Positions 38,531 to 49,800 of a stretch of 64,000 nucleotides of DNA are shown here, one piece after another. Origin of the DNA: Symbiodinium kawagutii (lineage: Eukaryota > Sar > Dinophyceae > Suessiales > Symbiodiniaceae). The stretch is from positions 266,799 through 330,798 of the forward strand of contig VSDK01009018.1 of NCBI GenBank assembly GCA_009767595.1, read 5' to 3'. The notes under the pieces were generated by a model. The model made no database searches, was not told the DNA's origin, and worked only from the letters and a program-made list of their open reading frames with translations. Each line of letters starts with the position of its first letter. The first letter of the stretch is position 1. Position numbers and translations under genes: made by a program.

Positions 38531-41500
38531 CTTGGGGCGGAAGGGAAACGTGATTCATGCTGGGCCTGAAAAATGTTTGCAGAAATTTGCAGAACTTGTT
38601 CCTAAGAACTAAGAACAAAAAAACAACGCAAGGTCCATCGTTCATCCACGTTGTGCAGAATCTGATCCTACGAACTACCATGAAAAGGACCCGAGGTCTC
38701 TCTTTCATCCATGTTGTCCATGCGCATTCAACGTATCCAAGGCACAACTTTTCCCGTTCCAGCCACAGCTGTTGCCACAACATCCAAGCAGGTGGGATTC
38801 CACTCTCTGGACAACCATCTTTGAACACACCCGATTCCAGCTTCCCTCCCCTTTGAAAAAACTGCCTGCTTGCGCAATGGATGCTGTGTTATTGACCATT
38901 GTTTGCACAAGCTCCTCGCATTCTGCATGGCAAATGTGCTCAAAAGACTGCCTAACGGAGGGGCTCAACTTCAACAACTCTTCCTTTCTGGTGTCATTCA
39001 AAGCCTTGCGACACGTCTCGTTGGTAACGCTTAAGTTCCATTTCTTGAAACCAGCATTTATGTTCTTCTGCGCGTCACGGCCGAAGACATGTTCCCGCCA
39101 AATGTCATACTGCCGGTAGGCAGCTCTGACCCACCATTTGGGTTTCTTCGCGCCTTTGAAGACATGGCTGCAGAAGTCCACAGCCGTCACATTGGCAAGC
39201 GCTGGGTCCTGCATCTTCCGCGCTGGGCTTGACGAAACAACTATCTGAGTCGCCAAATGGTGGGAACACTATGAAGTAAGGTTTCGGAGGGTGAGCTTGC
39301 ATTGGCTTAGAATGCAAACGCTACTCAGGCAAAAGCCAGGTGGGCCCGGAGAACCCACAAGTAAAACGGCCATAGCACAAGTAGTACCCGCATGAGACGG
39401 GGGCGGAAGTTTCCAAGCTTATAAAAGCCTATAGGGAAAGCATTTGGGCCTATAGGATGCAGGGCAACGACATCATGACCGGAAAATGACTGCCACAACA
39501 ACATCACCAACAGAGCCGCCCCACAAGAAAGCCAACAGCGCAACAAAAAACAACACCCAAAAAACGTACTACACAAAATCCTACCACACAAAAAACCCAC
39601 CACGCAAAAACCTACCACACAAAATCCTACCAAACAAAAACGCACCACGCGAAACGCACCACACAAGATCCTACCGCACAAAAACGTACCGCGCAAGATC
39701 CCATCAACAAAAACGTACCAAACGCAAGCGTACCAAAACAAAACGTACCAGAGCACAACGCAACAAAACAAAACGTACCAGGACACAACGTACCAAAGCA
39801 CAACGCACCAAAACATAACGCACCAAGACAAAACGTACCAAAACAAAACGTACCAAGACAAAACGTACCAAGACAAAGCAACTCACGGTCGCAAATCCGC
39901 TTCTCTCCCTCTCGCCCATCCGTAGCGCCCCGCATCCACCAACGATCAGCCGAACCTACACAGTGCCCCCAATGATCTTACACTCACGGTCGTGCATGCC
40001 TCTCTCCACTCACATTCCCTTCCCTTTCCTTCCTTTCCCTTCCCTTCCGGCCCTTTCCAGCTCCACGGCAGCAGTCGCAAAAGCAAACTAAAGGAGAACC
40101 CATGGCATTGAAGGTGCTTGTGGGAAAAACAACAATGAGATGATGACGTTACGTCTACTGAGTCCGCTCAACCTGAATACCTCTCAATGCTTAGGGAATG
40201 ACTGCCTCCACTGTGGATTCCTGTATCATTTGTATCCTCCAGCCAGCCTCACTTGTACATGTCACTGCGCCTGCGCAGCTATGTGTCAACACACGTCAAT
40301 GCACAAAATCTTCTTGACAACTAGGCCCACATACTCTACATCGAATCGTTGTTGAAATCTGAAAAGGTTACCAAGCTTCACAGTTTCAAGAGCCGGCCTA
40401 CTGGTCTTGCATTTTTTAATCCGGCAGAACCCTTGTCCTTTGCCACTTCTACACTGCCAACGAGTTCGCACCTGCACCCTCTGTTCCAAAGCCCAGCTTT
40501 CAGATTTTGGTTTGGAAAAAACCTTGACTGTGCGGATGGCAGTAGGCAGCCAGCAGTAGACAGCGTCTCTTTCGCCGGTCCAAACGAATATCCAAATCCA
40601 CCACAAAAGCACTGATCATGGCCCTTCCGCTGGCCCAACTGCGCTCCCCAAAACGAGCATCTGTCGCGGTTCCTTTCGGACCCAAACTTCCACTGCGCAA
40701 GTCTCTGCTCCACTGGATCAACCAGTTCCTAAGTCCAAGAAAATTCATGTGTTTCCCTCTGGGTAGTTGCGGTCCCCTATTGAAAAACTGAATTGAAATG
40801 GCTAGCAAGCACTGAGTTTTCTTGTTTTTGGCTCTCGGTCTTGGGATTTGGCTCCTTCTTGCTGTCCTTGACAACTGCTATTTTGACATTTCTTTTGGAA
40901 TGTCTGAGCCAAGACGGGTCATATGATTGCGTCAATACAAGGGGGCTAGCATTCAAGCCTTCATTCATACCCATCATCCGGAAGACCTCTTTTGTAGTAC
41001 TGACCTGTGACTTCACACACCAAAACTGCAAACACCAAATCAGCAAAAATTGGATCTAACTAACCTTTGGGCTTCGTCGCCTTAACTTTTTTTCATGGCG
41101 GGCGCAAGATTTCAATGACATGAGCTCCATAATCGCGATTGGAACGGAGACGCAAATATGATGCCGAAGCTCTATTTTCAAATGAGACGTCGAAGTTCCA
41201 TTTTTGAAGGAAGTCTCTGTTTTCAAATAGTTTGGCAGGTCGATCTTTGGACGTCTGGCACCAGAGCGCGGTTTTCAAGCTATAGATAGTCGTGAAGATA
41301 AAAACCTAGAGTAGAGAGAGCTAGATGCATAGATCAGACAAACAGAGACACAGAGGGGTAGAGATAGACAGACAGTGACTTTCAGTGACGAACATAGAGA
41401 CAGACAGACGGACGGACGGACGGACGGACGGACGGACGGACGGACGGACGGACGGACCGACCGACGGACAGACCGACGGACAGACTGACGGACAAACACG

Positions 41501-42109
41501 CAAAAACAACTTGGAAAACTTCCACAAGTCTGGCAAGGATCCTTACAGTAGCATGCAGGATCCGTCTTCTTGTTGATGGCGAACTCATTCTCCCACTCTT
41601 GCTGACATTTTTCATTTGTCAGCTGGTTTGATGGACAGCGGCATGTCGTCTTCCAGAGTTTGAGCGTGCGTACTCTCTGGGCACCAAATTGCTTGCATGG
41701 ATCCTCAACTGGGTCGAGCTTGCACCAAACATGTGTGATCTATGTTGCAACAAGGTGAAACTCCAAAGATCAGAACCATTCTGCATTGTATCCCTTGTCT
41801 AACCTTTTACTTCGCTTATCTTATCTCGGATGTAGAGACTTTGATATGATGGCATTCTCGGTCAAACAGCCCCAAGCGTCCAACCAGAGATTGTAAAGGC
41901 CATCATCATCCCAACGAAGTGAATCCACGTTTGAAAAAATGTTGTTTGTTTTTTTCCCGTCTTACAAACAAACCAAAGTTGTCCTGATCAAACCGAGCTG
42001 CTGAATCTGGGGCCTCCTCAAGCTGCAAAGAGCCAATCATTTCCTTCCCAAAGCTGCGCTCTCCACGCACAAAGGTTAACAAACAACTCCATATGAACGG
42101 CGCAAACAT
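37734..42109 (-). CDS. Secreted Cys-rich protein, copy A (5 exons)
   Basis: I do not recognise the family. Five exons can be joined: 42109-41962, 41708-41542, 40728-40431, 39222-38719 and 38530-37734, totalling 1914 bases (637 codons plus stop). The protein begins MFAPFIWSCLLTFVRG, a plausible signal peptide, and has four Cys-bearing modules. These are exon 2 (DPCKQFGAQRVRTLKLWKTT, CRCPSNQ), exon 3 (RDRCSFWGA, RGCRCEL), exon 4 (NVTAVDFC, SVRQSFEHICHAECEELV, LLGCCGNSCGWNGKSCAL) and exon 5 (RSSWQAECCVEQNIL, MQAWRQHACQDAKG, IKCFIFKEDLEDCP). Sequons NVT, NET and NNT suggest N-glycosylation. Two introns use GA donors (CTGTAAG|GATCCT; CGCATG|GACAAC), and GTAA|GACGGG after exon 1 gives a third. It probably acts outside the cell or on the surface. 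Exon 5 vaguely recalls a PAN-like disulfide domain, but that is only an impression. Confidence 0.75.
38719..39222 (-). CDS. Copy A exon 4
   Basis: Starting at GCCCAG|CGCGGAAG it encodes MQDPALANVTAVDFCSHVF, WWVRAAYRQYDIWREHVFG, LKLSPSVRQSFEHICHAECE and VVQRVESHLLGCCGNSCGWN, the best conserved part of the family. It ends DTLNAH at a GA donor shared by all three copies. Confidence 0.8.
39540..39885. repeat. Degenerate ACAAAACGTACC tandem repeat in intron 3 of copy A
   Basis: About 25 imperfect 12-15-base units of the type ACAAAACGTACCA lie here. The block is absent from intron 3 of copies B and C, which are only about 450 and 400 bases long against about 1.2 kb in A. Confidence 0.85.
40431..40728 (-). 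CDS. Copy A exon 3
   Basis: Starting at TTAG|GAACTGG it encodes LAQWKFGSERNRDRCSFWGA, AGCLLPSAQSRFFPNQN, AGLWNRGCRCEL and VAKDK. Orthologous exons in B (322 bases) and C (274 bases) differ in length by multiples of three and keep the cysteines. Confidence 0.78.
41401..41495. repeat. (GACG)n microsatellite in intron 2 of copy A
   Basis: Repeated GACGGACG/GACAGACG tetranucleotides. Copy B keeps only a remnant (GACCGACCGACAGACAG near 51180-51210) and copy C has lost the region. Confidence 0.92.
41542..41708 (-). CDS. Copy A exon 2: CRCPSN module
   Basis: It encodes EDPCKQFGAQRVRTLKLWKT, then TCRCPSNQLTNEKCQQEWEN, EFAINKKTDPACYCK. The same module is present in copy B at 51255-51424 with DPCKQFGAQRVRTFKLWKTT, and is absent from copy C. 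The exon ends at CTGTAAG|GATCCT in both copies, a GA donor that keeps phase with exon 3. Confidence 0.72.
41962..42109 (-). CDS. Copy A exon 1: signal peptide exon
   Basis: It encodes the signal-like start followed by RSFGKEMIGSLQLEEAPDSA and ARFDQDNFGLF. Equivalent exons start at 51866 (B) and 59896 (C) and are conserved at the protein level. The ATG at 42109 is the first in frame and sits directly before the hydrophobic core. Confidence 0.75.
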
Positions 42110-43637
42110 GGCTCACACAGATCAAAAAATAGCCTCAGGCAACATGGGGCTGGATTTGGTTTGCCCGCTTGATCCAAAAAAACAACAGCCAGTGACCCTA
42201 ACCTGCGGCAGCGCAATGGCTAACAGAGGCTAACCCTTCAGTTCTTTGACCATGACAAGCCAACATACTGCACAGCCGGGCAGACATACTGCACACATGG
42301 AATCAAAGGCTGCCTTCTTCCGAAGTAGAAGACGCTTGAAGACGCAATGGCAAGTTCCTGTCGACAAAACGTTTTGAAACAACAGACATCTCTGCATGGG
42401 CTCTGATTGAAGGTCAGTACCAGATGACCCAACAGTGACAGCCGAATGAATCTAGGGATGAGGCAACACTTGAAGATGATTCCAAGTGTGGTAAAGTCCA
42501 GTAGAAGTCGACTATGGGAATTCGGAGATCGTGTTCAATTAGTGATAAGTGGGAATAAGAGAATCTATTGATACAGCCAGGAGATCATGAAAGACCATGA
42601 AACAAATGCCAGGGGGTGCAAGGAATGCAGGGTGGCCGTCTGAAGATTGGAATTCTGGCAAAACCCAAGATGAAAGGGACATCACCATGGGGCATCCCCA
42701 AGATGCAAAACAAGGGCCATGAACACTCGGCTGAGATTGAAGTTGAATCATCAGCTGCTCAGATTGATCTATGGCCTGCCCTGGTGTTTCTGATCTGATA
42801 CCCTCTGGATCTGGTAATCTGACACGGCTTGTGGATGATGTAAACAGCGGTGAACATCACTTCCCGAGCCCCGTCACTACTGGACTGTGAAAGCAAAGGT
42901 GACAGGGTTTTGTCCAGCACTGAGATGTTCTGCTTCTTGAAAAGCCAGATATATTTGTCAAAATGGCGAAATACGGAAAACACATATCATACCCTAACAT
43001 TTCGGGCTGGTGGATTGCGATTTATCAAGAGTCCCAAAGCCAGTAAAACACAAATGATTCTTTACGGACGACAATCAAACTGTTCCAACCAACATAAAAC
43101 TGACAAGCTGATGGGAATAACACATGCCATGAATTGTCAGCATCTTCAAAATATCAGATGCACATATACGAACGATTCAAAAAAAATTACATCAATCTCT
43201 GCCCAATACCGCTATCAACTGGGTCTGTGTGTACCCTTGTGGTTTGTAGCATGATCATCGCAACCTTCCTCATTCAAATGATATTCCAACTGGCGGCTTC
43301 TGCTCCTACAGAACCCGAGCAGTATGTCTTTGCAACATCAAGTGAGTAGTGAACACCCAAGCGCGTGACCCCCACCATCCCCATAGTTCTTTGATGAGCA
43401 GCGACATCTCTGCCATGGATGATGATGATGTGATATGATGTGATCCTATAATGTCGTTTGATCGCAATCACATCTGAGACGGCAAAGCAGCAGCAAAAAA
43501 CCCGCTGGCGCTGTGCCCGAAAGTTGACAGAAGGGGACTCCGCGACAGCTGGAAGTTTCCTATCATCCAATCTTCCACATGGCTTGAAGATTGCCATCCC
43601 AGCTGTTCTCCCTTCCTCCTCTCAGATCTGAACGTAC
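42110..43637. other. Upstream flank of copy A
   Basis: This stretch is conserved in units 2 and 3 (51867-53476, 59897-61390), with blocks such as TTGGAATTCTGGCACCCAAG and ATCATCCACCATGCGACC in those units. No reading frame is preserved across the three copies, so it is probably non-coding, including the promoter and 5' untranslated region of the Cys-rich gene. Confidence 0.5.
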
Positions 43638-43727
43638 CTCAGCAGCCACGTGGAACTCCAGTTCGTCACCAGCGAAGCAATCGTAGATCTCGCCTTCCAG
43701 GTTCCAGCTGGCGGTGGCGCTGCAGCT
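43638..43727 (-). CDS. Candidate exon of a second array gene (unit 1)
   Basis: Between TTGGCAG|AGCTGC and GCTGAG|GTACGT a 30-codon exon reads SCSATASWNLEGEIYDCF, AGDELEFHVAAE. Unit 2 carries the same exon at 53477-53563 with a clean 3-base deletion, which favours coding. Unit 3 has a damaged version near 61391-61480 with an in-frame stop. No family was recognised; it belongs to a different gene from the Cys-rich copies or to their far upstream region. Confidence 0.45.
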
Positions 43728-44329
43728 CTGCCAAGCATGACTCAAGACGGGTATAATCTGCTTGTAAATGTATCATGCTGTATCTGGATGGTTTCTAGTC
43801 ACATAGCATCACGTATCTATGATCTGTGATGTATCTAGATGTATTTACACATCTATTTCTTCCAAATCTATCTATCCATACTCGCATAATGTATCAAAAG
43901 ACTCTGAATAAACCAAAAACATCTACATGTCATACGAGCGACCACAAGGGATACTTGCAAACAGGACTCTTCAAGGGCAATGGACGCCATCCAACCAACC
44001 AACCAAGCAGCAAGGCAACTCACAACCGATCGGCCATCCAAGCCGCTGAACTGAGCCCCCAAGCAGTTTGATCCGCGCGGCAATGCCTGGGAGCAGTGGA
44101 GCTGGAAGACCTGCTGGGACCCCCTGGGAACATCGAAGTGAACCAACTGCCTCAACGGCGTGGTTGCAGGCAATGCACGACGCACGCAATGATAGCTCTA
44201 CTCCAAGTTGGAGCAAACAGATCGCCAACGGTGGTAGTGGCAATGACGAGACTTACCTTTGTGGTAGCATTTAACGGCAGTCCGAGGGGAAGAAATTCCA
44301 TATCATTCCTGTCATGAACCTCAACTGGC

Positions 44330-45450
44330 GCAGCCATTGTGTCGCCGAAACCGGCACGCAAAATCCCCCAACTTAAAAAAATAGACATATTCATATACCC
44401 AAATCATCCCAAATAAAGCCCCATTTGTTTCCGAACGTTTCTTGCTCAGCCACCCTAAGGCAACGACCCTGCCACAGCCCGGATGCAGGAACATCGCCTC
44501 CAAGAAGGCTGGCAAACCAGTTGATCGTTACGCATCAACCCCTGTTGAATCCTGTTGAATCACGTTGATGCTTACTGTTGTATCCTCTAGGAAACAGCTG
44601 ATTGAGTATCATTCTATCACTTGCCATGAGCAGTAGATCAAGGTTTGTCAATTTGGGGTCTTTGCCTCATGAGTAACCCCAACTAACTATACCATCCGAC
44701 AAAGCAGAAGACCATCGGCCTTGTAGTTGCTGCTACCCGTATCGTTGCCACAAGCATCAACTGACTGGTTGGCACCAACGGCTTTATCGCTCTGCTGTGC
44801 TGCCTGGTAGCCAAGTCCAGGCCATGCAAAGCCCGAACGCTCTGAATCAGGACCTTCAACCTGAGGGCATGTAGCGCCCCCAAGCTCCCAACGAAAATGT
44901 TTATCGTTCCCTTTTTGATCTTGGTTCATCAACAATCCTTGATTCTCATGACTGTTCGGTAACTCATAGTTGATTGCCTTCAATCGTGGCTGACTATAAT
45001 AGTGGCGGCACAAATGAATCACGGTTGGTTGAAATTTGGCAAAGAGTCGTTGGTCATGGTTCAGGGGTCAATAGTGGTTTTCCAAAAAAAGCTATCATCA
45101 GTCACGATCAACATCATCGTTCATCAACAGCATCATCCATCGTCATAAAAGACCTTCGTCTTCATCACGATCATCGTCACTACCAGTGCCACCACCATTG
45201 CCATCACCATCATCGTCATGTCAATCACCATCACCTTGGCTCAACCAACCCTTTCTTCCTATAGGCTGCCTCCGCTGGAAACTTCCACGACCGCATTGTT
45301 TTCGTTCACTTCTGGGTGTAGTTGTACCTGCAAGTGAACTGCAACTGGACAGTGTTTAGGCCTCTTGGCGAAGCAAAAGGAACCATGATCAACCAAACAC
45401 AGAACTCTCAAAGGAATCAGTAGCAGCTTCAAATGCAATCCTTGAATATT
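44330..45450. other. Upstream part of unit 1 with exon-like duplicated blocks
   Basis: Blocks at 44690-44885 and 45480-45690 are conserved in units 2 and 3. In the first, two minus-strand frames are open (one with GPDSERSGFAWPGLGYQAAQ). In the second, a short Cys motif (NYRCSQCGQAIGKEWFNGDP) is shared with units 1-4 apart from a 5-base deletion in one copy. Coding status is undecided. Confidence 0.35.
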
Positions 45451-46826
45451 CCTTGGATTTGTGGATAACTATTTTTTAGCGGACAAGTACAATCTTTATA
45501 CATCAAAACACAAGGATCGCCATTGAACCATTCCTTTCCAATCGCTTGCCCACACTGCGAGCACCTATAGTTGGACCCTCTGGCACTAAGACCTGGCTCA
45601 ACTTGTTTGAAGTCATAGTTTGAAGCACCGGGAGAAGCTGGCGAATTCCAAAGTCGCAGGACGAAGGAAATATCAAACAAATTCATCTACATGCCAAGTC
45701 CGCAACACCTATAAATCATTTTTCTTAGAGAAAGGCACATGCCTTCGCTGTTAAATCTGGCGACTTCCTAGGGTTGGGTATGGTCAGGTCATGTTGAGTA
45801 TCGGGGTTGCGATTGCAAATCTGTGGCCGCTGCCATGGCCACCGCGAATTCTCGCAACCCAAGAACGATGACAAAAAATCTGGCAATCAAACATCAATCC
45901 CAAGCACATGCTTTTGGAACGGCTCCACTGTCAGTGGTCGAGTTCAACCATTTCGTGAAACAATTTGAATCGAATTCGCTGCTGTTCTCAATCTTTTGCT
46001 ACCCGTTTGACTCGTTTGAGCTTCCTTGCGTCTCGCTCTGCATTGTGACACACCATCGATGACCTGACAAAAGGTGATGGATGGCATCTAGAAAGTCTTT
46101 GAAACTGTGACGCACCATGCTTGAGGATCCCCGCTGCGCAATTGTCCCTTTGCTAGCCTGCCACCTGCTTGCTTCTAGTTGAACAAATGTTCCTATCAGG
46201 GCCACCTACATTTCAAGTCTATTTCCGCAGATTTGTATCACTTAGCCCCACTCTCTATCCCTTGGCCCTCTCTGACTCACGAGAACTTAGCCCCACTAAA
46301 TTTGCATCACTTAGCACAATATTGACAAACGCCCTTTTTTAATACACCTTTGGCTCTTGGGGCGGTAGGACAAGGGCTTGGTTGGGGACTACATGTTCCA
46401 CAAATGTTCCTTGTTTTTGATTTTGTTCGCACGACCTTCACGGAATTCTATGGGCGTGCGACTTTTCATCAAGGGTTTCGTTGTTTGTTTTTTGCTTTTG
46501 GGTTTGGGGTCCAGGCAATTGCTTGGAGGCTTTGGGTTTCACAGTTTCACGGGCTTTCATCCTTGTTTTCATTCTCGATTGAGCAACGTATACGGCATGG
46601 CGGGGCCGGGAAGGAGTACCACAAACCCAAAACCTTACAGCCCGGATTCAGGACATGAGAGAAGCGGTACGGTTGCCAGTTGATGTGTGTCTGTGTGTAA
46701 TGCGCTTCAAGTGGAAGATATCTCCAGTCCAAGGTGTCCAACAAGATGCTCATAACTCAATCAGAAATTCAACCTGTTTGGTCAAAAAGCGACACTCAAG
46801 TTTTTGGGCACCCCTCCTGAAGTGCT

Positions 46827-49800
46827 TCATTCTTCAAGCTCCCGGAACTTCAAAAAGAAAAGCGCATTGAAGTCAACATCTCCGGAATTTCCCAAAAGGG
46901 GCGTGGCATCTTTCTTCATGTCCGATGCGCACTCCTCAAGGTCCTCCTCTTTGTAGACGAAGCAGTTGATGGGATGCTCTTCGTTGTTGTCAGCAAAGGA
47001 AAAAACGGCAGGGGCATCGGCCGCGGTCTCCTTCAGGCAGTCTTGCCAGGTCTTGACTGGAACCAGAGCTGCGATGTCTGGGTGGCAGCCGGGGTCCATT
47101 TCTTCTTTTGCCAAGAAATGCCACCCCTTGGCATCGTGGCATGCATGATGCTGCCATGCTTGCATGGCAGGAGTGCAGGACGCTGTGGTCTTGTGATTGC
47201 ACAGGTCGTTTCCTTGCCAACTTTGCAAGAAAGAAGGCTTCTTCTTCTTCATCTTCTTCTTCACCTGATCCTGCTCCTCTGGCATCTTCTTCCAATACTC
47301 CTTTTCCAAACCCTCCTTCACACTGAGGGGTTGCCAGCGAAGAAAGCTGTCGTCCACCTCCTCACCTTCCACTGCCCACGCCACAGGGCCCAAAATGGAC
47401 GCCACGCCTTTTGCTGTCCACACCAGCTTCTCATTTTCCCCCACAAAGGACGCAATGCCCATGTCCTTCGCAGGCAAGTCTTGCTGGGTGAAAGCAATGG
47501 CCGTCTTCTTCGGGAGGACGCTTTCGCACATCGCTTCACGCTCAGAGCCTCGCAGAATGTTTTGTTCGACGCAACATTCTGCTTGCCAGGACGACCGGGT
47601 CTCTGGTGGCATGAAAGGCCAGAGCATACCTTGGGGCGGATGGGAAACGTGAGAAATGCTGGGCAAAAGAAATGTTTGCAGAACTTGTTCCTACTAAAAC
47701 AGGACCTACACAAGGTCTGTCGTTCATCCATGGTGTCCATGTGCATTCAATGTATCCAAGGCACAGCTCTTTCCGTTCCAGCCACAGCTGTCCCCACAGC
47801 ATCCGAGCAAGTGGGACTCCACTCTCTGGACGACCCTTTTCGAACACACCTGATCCCATTCCCCATCCAAGTAACTTCCAGCTTGTGCAATTGATGCTGT
47901 GTTATTGACCATTGTTTTCACAAGCTCCTCGCATTCTGCCTTGCAGATATGATCAAAAGACTGTCTAACGGAGGGAGTCAACTTCAACAACTCGTCCTTT
48001 TTTCTATCATGCAAAGCTTGGCGACAGATGTCATTGCTGATGTTCAAGCTCCATTTCTTGAACCCACCGTTTATTTTCCTCTGCAGATTGCTCCCGAAGA
48101 TTTCCTGGCGATAAGAGTCATACACGTTGTAGGCAGCTCTGACCCACCATTTGGGCTTCTGCGCGTTCTCGAAGAGATTGCGGCAGAAGTCCACAGCCGT
48201 CACGTTGGCAAGCACCGGGTCCTGCATGTTCCGCGCAAACAACTATCTTGGTCGCCTGAGAAACAGCCTTCCAATTTAGAGTTTGCCATGCCGCATCACG
48301 GGGTACTTTTCATTGTATTGACTGAGTGCGAACACCATGAGGGGTGAAGAGGGTTTGCAGGGTGAGCTTGCATTGCCCCAGAATAGGCTTCAAATGCAGA
48401 CACTACCCAGGAAAAAACAATGAGATGATGATTGAAAATCTCTCAATAGCTGAGGTGCCCTGGGACGCTTAGCGCATGAGCGCCATCACTGTGGATTCCT
48501 GCATCCTCAGCCAGCCTCACTGGTACATGGCACCACCCAGCTACATGTGTCAACCCATGTCAACGCACAAAAGCTTCTTGACAACTAGGCCCACATAGTC
48601 TACATGAATTCGTCGTTGAAATCTGAAAGATACCAAGCTTCACCTTTTTAGTTTCAGCAATGAACCGACATACTGTTTAGCAGAACCCTTGTCCTTTGCC
48701 ACGTCTGGAGGGACAACGATAGTGAGTTTGCATCCGCACCCTTTGTTCCAAAGAGCGGCTTTCAGATTATCTTTCAGAATTTGGTGGGGAGAAAAAAATG
48801 AATGTTTCGATGCCAGCAAGCATCCAGAATCAGACAGCTTTCGCTCCGCAACTGCTGCCGTAATGGCCTTTGGAAGTCCAAGACACCAGCACTTGTCCTG
48901 GCCTTTCCCATGGATCAAATGCGCTCCCCAAAACGAACATGCACCTCGGTTCCTTTTGGACCCAAATTTCCACTGCGCGAGTCTCAGCTCCACTGCATCA
49001 TCTAGTTCCTTGGCCCAAGGAACTTCGTGTATTTCCCTCTAACAACTTGCTATCCCCTATCACATCTCTAGAAAAACTGCGTGGATGGGGTTTGCATGTT
49101 TCCAGGTTAGCAACAACAGAATCAATTTGAAACAATATATAATAATCGATCACACCCAAGTATATACGCGCATTTCCCTCTGCCGGTACTTGCTTGCCCC
49201 TATAGTATCACATGTCACATGACTAGAAAGACTGCATCAAAGGGGTTAGCAAGCATGACTCTCGCTTGTTTTTTCTCACCCCCCCCGAAGACCCCGGCGA
49301 ATTGAGACATTTTGACCTCTGGCCACGTTTGTCATCGACGGGGTGCCCGCACGGGTTGCGTTAGGAAGTTGATGCTACGCAGGGGATGGGGATGGGGTGG
49401 GTGGAGATGTTGACGTTCGCTTGCACTTGCGTCAGGATGCGTCAGGAAGTTGATGCTACGTGGAGGATGTTCGGGCTGGGATGTTAACGTTCGCTCGTGC
49501 TTGCTCAGCACGTTGATGCTACGTGGAATATGTTTGGGCTGAGATGTTAACGTTCGCTCGCACAGATCCGAAGACTCGCATTTACGCAAATGGAAACAAG
49601 TCCTTTTCCAGTCATGCCAAAACTTCGAAGCGCAAATGTTTCCAAGTGAAGCATGTCAAGATGCAGTTCACGCGCGAAGCGCGTGGACACAAAACGCATG
49701 GCACCCAATGCATTGACCGAAAGTGCTTATCGCTGACGAAAATTGTTCCCTGAGAGTTGGCTTCCAAACGAGCCAATGGCGATTTGAATGCTCAGCACAT

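Larger units (their letters stand above)
36700..45450. repeat. Tandem array unit 1 (gene A)
   Basis: The unit begins with a segment containing CCAACTACAGGTGCTCGCAG (minus strand) and TTTGGAACGGCTCCACGGTC, passes through gene A (37734-42109), and ends where the same opening segment recurs near 45.45 kb. It measures about 8.7 kb. It contains microsatellites in introns 2 and 3 of gene A that make those introns longer than in copy B. Confidence 0.85.

Noticed and set aside
46974..47894. Plus-strand frame of about 300 codons, and similar plus-strand frames at 37944-38612 and 56433-57029
   Set aside because: They are antisense to exons 4-5 of the Cys-rich genes. The minus-strand frame keeps cysteines, sequons and stop position across copies; the plus-strand frames do not.
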